Shown here one piece after another: positions 62,401-64,000 of a stretch of DNA of 64,000 nt; position 1 is the stretch's first letter, and each line of letters begins with the position of its first letter. The stretch is from Chachezhania sediminis (GTDB lineage: Bacteria; Pseudomonadota; Alphaproteobacteria; Rhodobacterales; Rhodobacteraceae). A program made the position numbers and the translations under genes. The stretch spans positions 620,001 through 684,000 of the forward strand of contig NZ_VOPH01000001.1 of the NCBI RefSeq assembly GCF_009765275.1. The letters are read 5' to 3'. Below the pieces are notes generated by a model. That model was not told the DNA's origin, did not search any database, and worked only from the letters and a program-made list of their open reading frames with translations.

Positions 62401-62631
62401 TTCCTTCTGGGCGTTGTGCCGCTGATGGTCGCCTCGGGCGCGGGCGCGGCCAGCCAGAGGGCCCTGGGCGTGGCGGTCTTCGGCGGCATGTTCGCGGCGG
62501 CCTCGCTGGGCGTCCTGATGATCCCGGCGCTTTACGACGTGCTGCAGACCGCGCGGGAAACGGTGAAGGGCTGGATGGGCATCAAGCCGCCAGAGCCGGA
62601 GCCGCCCACGGACACGCCGCACCAGGCCTGA
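59476..62631 (+). CDS. RND (HAE1 family) multidrug efflux permease
   Basis: 1051 residues, the standard length of AcrB-type proton-driven pumps. N-terminal FIRRPKLAIVISLVLTVMGILG helix, periplasmic porter loops (QFPNITPPVVTVSATYTGASAETVE), and TM4 with ALVLAIGIVVDDAIIVVENVER carrying the paired Asp of the proton relay. A second half repeats the layout (GMIMLIGMASKNGILIVEFA). It forms a trimer with the adaptor just upstream. No outer-membrane factor gene follows; one must be supplied from elsewhere. Confidence 0.95.
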   Translation: MISAVFIRRPKLAIVISLVLTVMGILGYFALPVAQFPNITPPVVTVSATYTGASAETVETSVAAPIESQVNGVDNMIYMSSTSDDSGGYSLNVTFAIGTDPDIAAVNVQNRVAQATASLPTDVINNGVVTQKASTNMLMVMTLTSPKKSYDAIFLSNYADINIVDALARVPGVGNATILNSQEYAMRMWLKPDVMAGLGLTPQDVIAAIQDQNLEVSAGQIGSPPVPDGQVFQYTIKAQGRLSTAEEFENIIVRTGSSGSEVLIRDIATVDLGASYYNTVGKYSGDEAVVLAIYQAPGANALQVATDSIAEMERLSKAFPADMEYQIPMNTTDFVVTSMKDVVSTLILTFILVVTVVFVFLGNFRATIIPMVAIPVSLIGTLAFLELFGMSLNTVSLFALVLAIGIVVDDAIIVVENVERIIHDEGLDGPAATRKALAQITGPVIATTLVLLAVFVPVLMTPGIAGRLFTQFAVTISVSVVISSINALTLSPAIAAMVLRPTGEPKGLIKVFENGIGGLRAGYIAVVRRVLRVAVFALIGVIALFFATGELMKHTSTGFLPLEDNGYLFVDVQLPDASSIQRTEVVTDTVATEIGKIQGVSGVVQVAGYSLLNGQGPNNGLMIVNLNPWEERKTPQESANGILAQVNAIGAQTASARIIGFNPPPIPGLGTSAGVEMMVQQTAGGSPQDLAAAVNSLVYAINQNPEIGQAYSTYSASVPQIYVNLDREKAKQLKVDVSDVFIVLQAYLGSYYVNDFNKFGKVYDVMIQADGSYRDKVDDIGKLYVRSTTGQMVRLSTLIDISDTLGPSTLTRYNMFRSASVTGVPAAGHSTGDAIRVMTDVAHSSLPDGYAFQWTGSAQQQQGTGGTMLAVIGLAVLFGYLFLVGQYESWTMPVAILLSVTVALFGAVAAVKISGSDINLYTQIGMIMLIGMASKNGILIVEFAVQERLHGKSIREAAETAAFQRFRAVMMTALAFLLGVVPLMVASGAGAASQRALGVAVFGGMFAAASLGVLMIPALYDVLQTARETVKGWMGIKPPEPEPPTDTPHQA

Positions 62632-62640
62632 CCTTTCCAG

Positions 62641-62674
62641 ACGGGGGAGCGACCAGCTCCCCCGTTTTCGTTTT
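62641..62674 (+). terminator. Intrinsic terminator of the RND operon
   Basis: ACGGGGGAGC (62641-62650), loop GACCA, GCTCCCCCGT (62656-62665), then TTTCGTTTT. A perfect 10-bp stem with a T-run, 9 bp after the permease stop. Confidence 0.9.
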
Positions 62675-62869
62675 GGGGGCGGTCCCCTGCCCCTGCGGGC
62701 TCTGTCCGGATCGCCGGGCAAAGTGGGATGAATGCGCCACGGCCCCGCCGGGATCCTGCCGCAATGGATCCGGGGGCCGTTTCTCCTTCCCGGATTCGTG
62801 ATAAGTGTCATGGACATGCCGGACCGGCGACACCTGTCGACGCAACGAACCGGCGGAACTGGGGGCAAA

Positions 62870-63286
62870 ATGCGCGTAGTCACCTTTGGAAGCTCGGTCG
62901 CCACCGCGGCGGTCCTGACACTGTCGGCCTGTACCGACGACACGATGATGCCGACCCGTCAGGACGGGGCGGAATTCTTTGCGGATCACTGTGTCGCCTG
63001 CCACGGGCCCGGGGGCCGCGGCAACGGGCCCCTGGCGAACGACCTGCCGAAACACCCGACCGACCTGACCCAGCTGTCGCGGGACAATGGCGGCACCTTC
63101 CCCGCAGCCCAGGCGCTGAGCTATATCTATGGCGATCCCAAGAACAGCCACCTGTCGCGGGTCATGCCCGAATTCGGCGGCGCCATGGCCGACGACCTTG
63201 TCCCGGTCGAGATCGACGGCGTCCTGACCCCCACTCCCCGCGAACTGGCGGGGCTTCTGGCCTTCCTGGAAAGCATCCAGGAATAG
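62870..63286 (+). CDS. c-type cytochrome lipoprotein
   Basis: 138 residues. Lipoprotein signal with lipobox LSAC (Cys21), one haem-binding motif CVACH (41-45) in HCVACHGPGGRGNG, and a probable distal Met in RVMPEFGG. A single-haem class I cytochrome anchored in the membrane on the periplasmic side. ATG at 62870 has GGGGGC close by; a longer frame upstream has no signal character. It stands alone after the RND terminator; partner unknown. Confidence 0.9.
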   Translation: MRVVTFGSSVATAAVLTLSACTDDTMMPTRQDGAEFFADHCVACHGPGGRGNGPLANDLPKHPTDLTQLSRDNGGTFPAAQALSYIYGDPKNSHLSRVMPEFGGAMADDLVPVEIDGVLTPTPRELAGLLAFLESIQE

Positions 63287-63510
63287 GCGCTGCCACGGGT
63301 CAACGGCTTCCCGTCTTCGCCTTTGCTTTCCCGGCTGCAAGCCCGGGCTTCAAGACACCGTTCCACCCGGCTGCACGCCGGGCAGCGGTCAGCCCGCCCC
63401 TCGCCGGGGCGGCCACTTCGCGTCCTTCCCACAGGCCCACTGCCGTCCTCTCGTCGTAGCGGCGGTCGGTCCGCAAGGCCTGCTCCGGCATGTGTGCGGG
63501 CGTCGCTTCC

Positions 63511-63720
63511 TTACTCCGGCCCCGGCAGCCAGCGCAGGACTCCCAATGCGGCGGCGACCTCGGTCCGGTTCCGGCTCGACCCGCGTCGCAGCAGATCCTG
63601 CGCCTGCGCCAGTTGACGTTTCATCGTGTTGCGATGAACCCGCCGCGCTTCGGACGCGCGGCTCGCGTTCTCGCCTTCCTGCTGGAAGACCTGAAATGTC
63701 TCGCGCAGACGCGACGGCGC
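63511..63720 (-). pseudogene. Truncated PucR-family regulator, C-terminal HTH only
   Basis: On the minus strand, LRETFQVFQQEGENASRA, then RRVHRNTMKRQLAQAQDLL and TEVAAALGVLRWLPGPE (stop TAA at 63511). This is the HTH_30 tail of PucR/CdaR regulators (the H-R-N-T-x-K-R helix). Upstream of ~63720 the frame turns into antisense of the plus-strand hydrolase, so the effector domains (hundreds of residues) are missing. Probably a fragment left by a deletion or an assembly join. Confidence 0.65.
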
Positions 63721-63729
63721 CGTACCGAC

Positions 63730-64000
63730 CGGGGTGACGGAGCGCCGATCCTGATGATCATCGGCCTGGGCTTCCAGCTGATCCGCTGGCCCAAGGCCCT
63801 GATCGATGCGCTGGCCGCGGGCGGGCATCGCGTGATCGCCTTCGACAACCGCGATTCCGGGCGGTCCACCTTTGCCACGGGCCCCGGGCCCACGCTGTGG
63901 CAGAAACTGAAGAAGCAGGCCCCGGGCGCACAATACGATCTGTCGGACATGGCCGGCGATGCCGGGGGCCTTCTGACCCATCTGGGGATCGACCGGGCAC
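63730..64000 (+). pseudogene. Alpha/beta hydrolase, 5'-truncated and running off the window
   Basis: GDGAPILMIIGLGFQLIRW, then FDNRDSGRSTF and DAGGLLTHLGIDRA read as the first part of an alpha/beta-hydrolase (oxyanion loop, FDNRDxGxS). The usual ~15-20 N-terminal residues are absent: upstream sequence is Arg-rich and antisense to the PucR fragment, with an in-frame ATG at 63634 giving no family resemblance. The 3' end lies beyond the window, so whether it is functional cannot be settled. Confidence 0.6.

Noticed and set aside
59875-62943. 1022-residue open frame antisense to the RND permease
   Set aside because: No recognisable domain and strongly skewed to Arg, His, Asp and Gln; it is a shadow of the 1051-residue permease.
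63634-63730. ATG at 63634 as the true start of the right-end hydrolase
   Set aside because: The intervening ~32 residues are Arg-rich, antisense to the PucR HTH segment, and do not match the family's N-terminal strand.

Overview
This window is a chromosomal segment of a high-GC alphaproteobacterium, most likely a member of the Rhodobacteraceae/Roseobacter group. Four things point there: family-typical proteins (DUF6446, the TIGR02186/Alph_Pro_TM protein beside a TauE permease, a NuoE-NuoF type formate dehydrogenase fusion, FolE2); a SAM-II riboswitch ahead of metZ; a GTTC-N7-GTTC SOS box; and a dispersed intergenic repeat of a kind common in these genomes. I see no rRNA, tRNA, prophage, insertion sequence or CRISPR array. 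Nearly all the DNA is core or housekeeping sequence, with small islands of decay and repeats.

Layout. 0-8 kb: a pair of Lrp/AsnC regulators divergent from ilvC, an exported protein, a DMT permease, a hemerythrin protein, the folB-folP-glmM operon and a SleB-type hydrolase. 8-18.5 kb: ppdK and the split glycyl-tRNA synthetase (glyS, glyQ) with small conserved genes and an inverted marC-type gene between them, then a SPOR/peptidoglycan-binding protein with a trypsin-like domain that lacks its catalytic residues. 18.5-25 kb: a tandem-repeat intergenic region, trkH, a low-complexity repeat protein with a phasin-like partner, folE2, and metZ under a SAM-II riboswitch plus terminator. 25-34 kb: an alpha/beta hydrolase, a GST, an inverted pair of dispersed repeats, yciB, an EamA permease, ftsY, purD and xseA. 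34-39.2 kb: an orphan formate dehydrogenase beta-type fusion, a ferredoxin with an FG-GAP-like partner, an SOS-boxed remnant or stand-alone copy of the DnaE2 OB domain, a lipoprotein and a Crp/Fnr regulator.

39.2-45.7 kb: a hairpin-rich segment carrying a candidate CUCCUCCC-loop (CcsR/cuckoo-like) small RNA, then degP, DUF2065, hflC, hflK and gor, a membrane and envelope proteostasis block. 46-49.7 kb: TauE permease plus TIGR02186 protein, then a rhodanese overlapping an LpqC-type esterase. 49.8-55.9 kb: an osmoregulated periplasmic glucan operon (TPR protein, opgC, opgG, opgH). 56-63.3 kb: a ThDP enzyme, an RND efflux adaptor and permease, and a cytochrome c lipoprotein. The right end joins two 5'-truncated divergent genes: the helix-turn-helix tail of a PucR-type regulator and an alpha/beta hydrolase that runs off the window.

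The items most worth a second look are the candidate CUCCUCCC sRNA cluster (39.5-39.84 kb), the SOS-boxed DnaE2 OB-domain gene (37.33-37.80 kb), the SAM-II riboswitch/terminator leader of metZ, the degenerate protease domain, the FolB C-terminal extension, the orphan FdsG-FdsB fusion, and the double-truncation junction near 63.73 kb.
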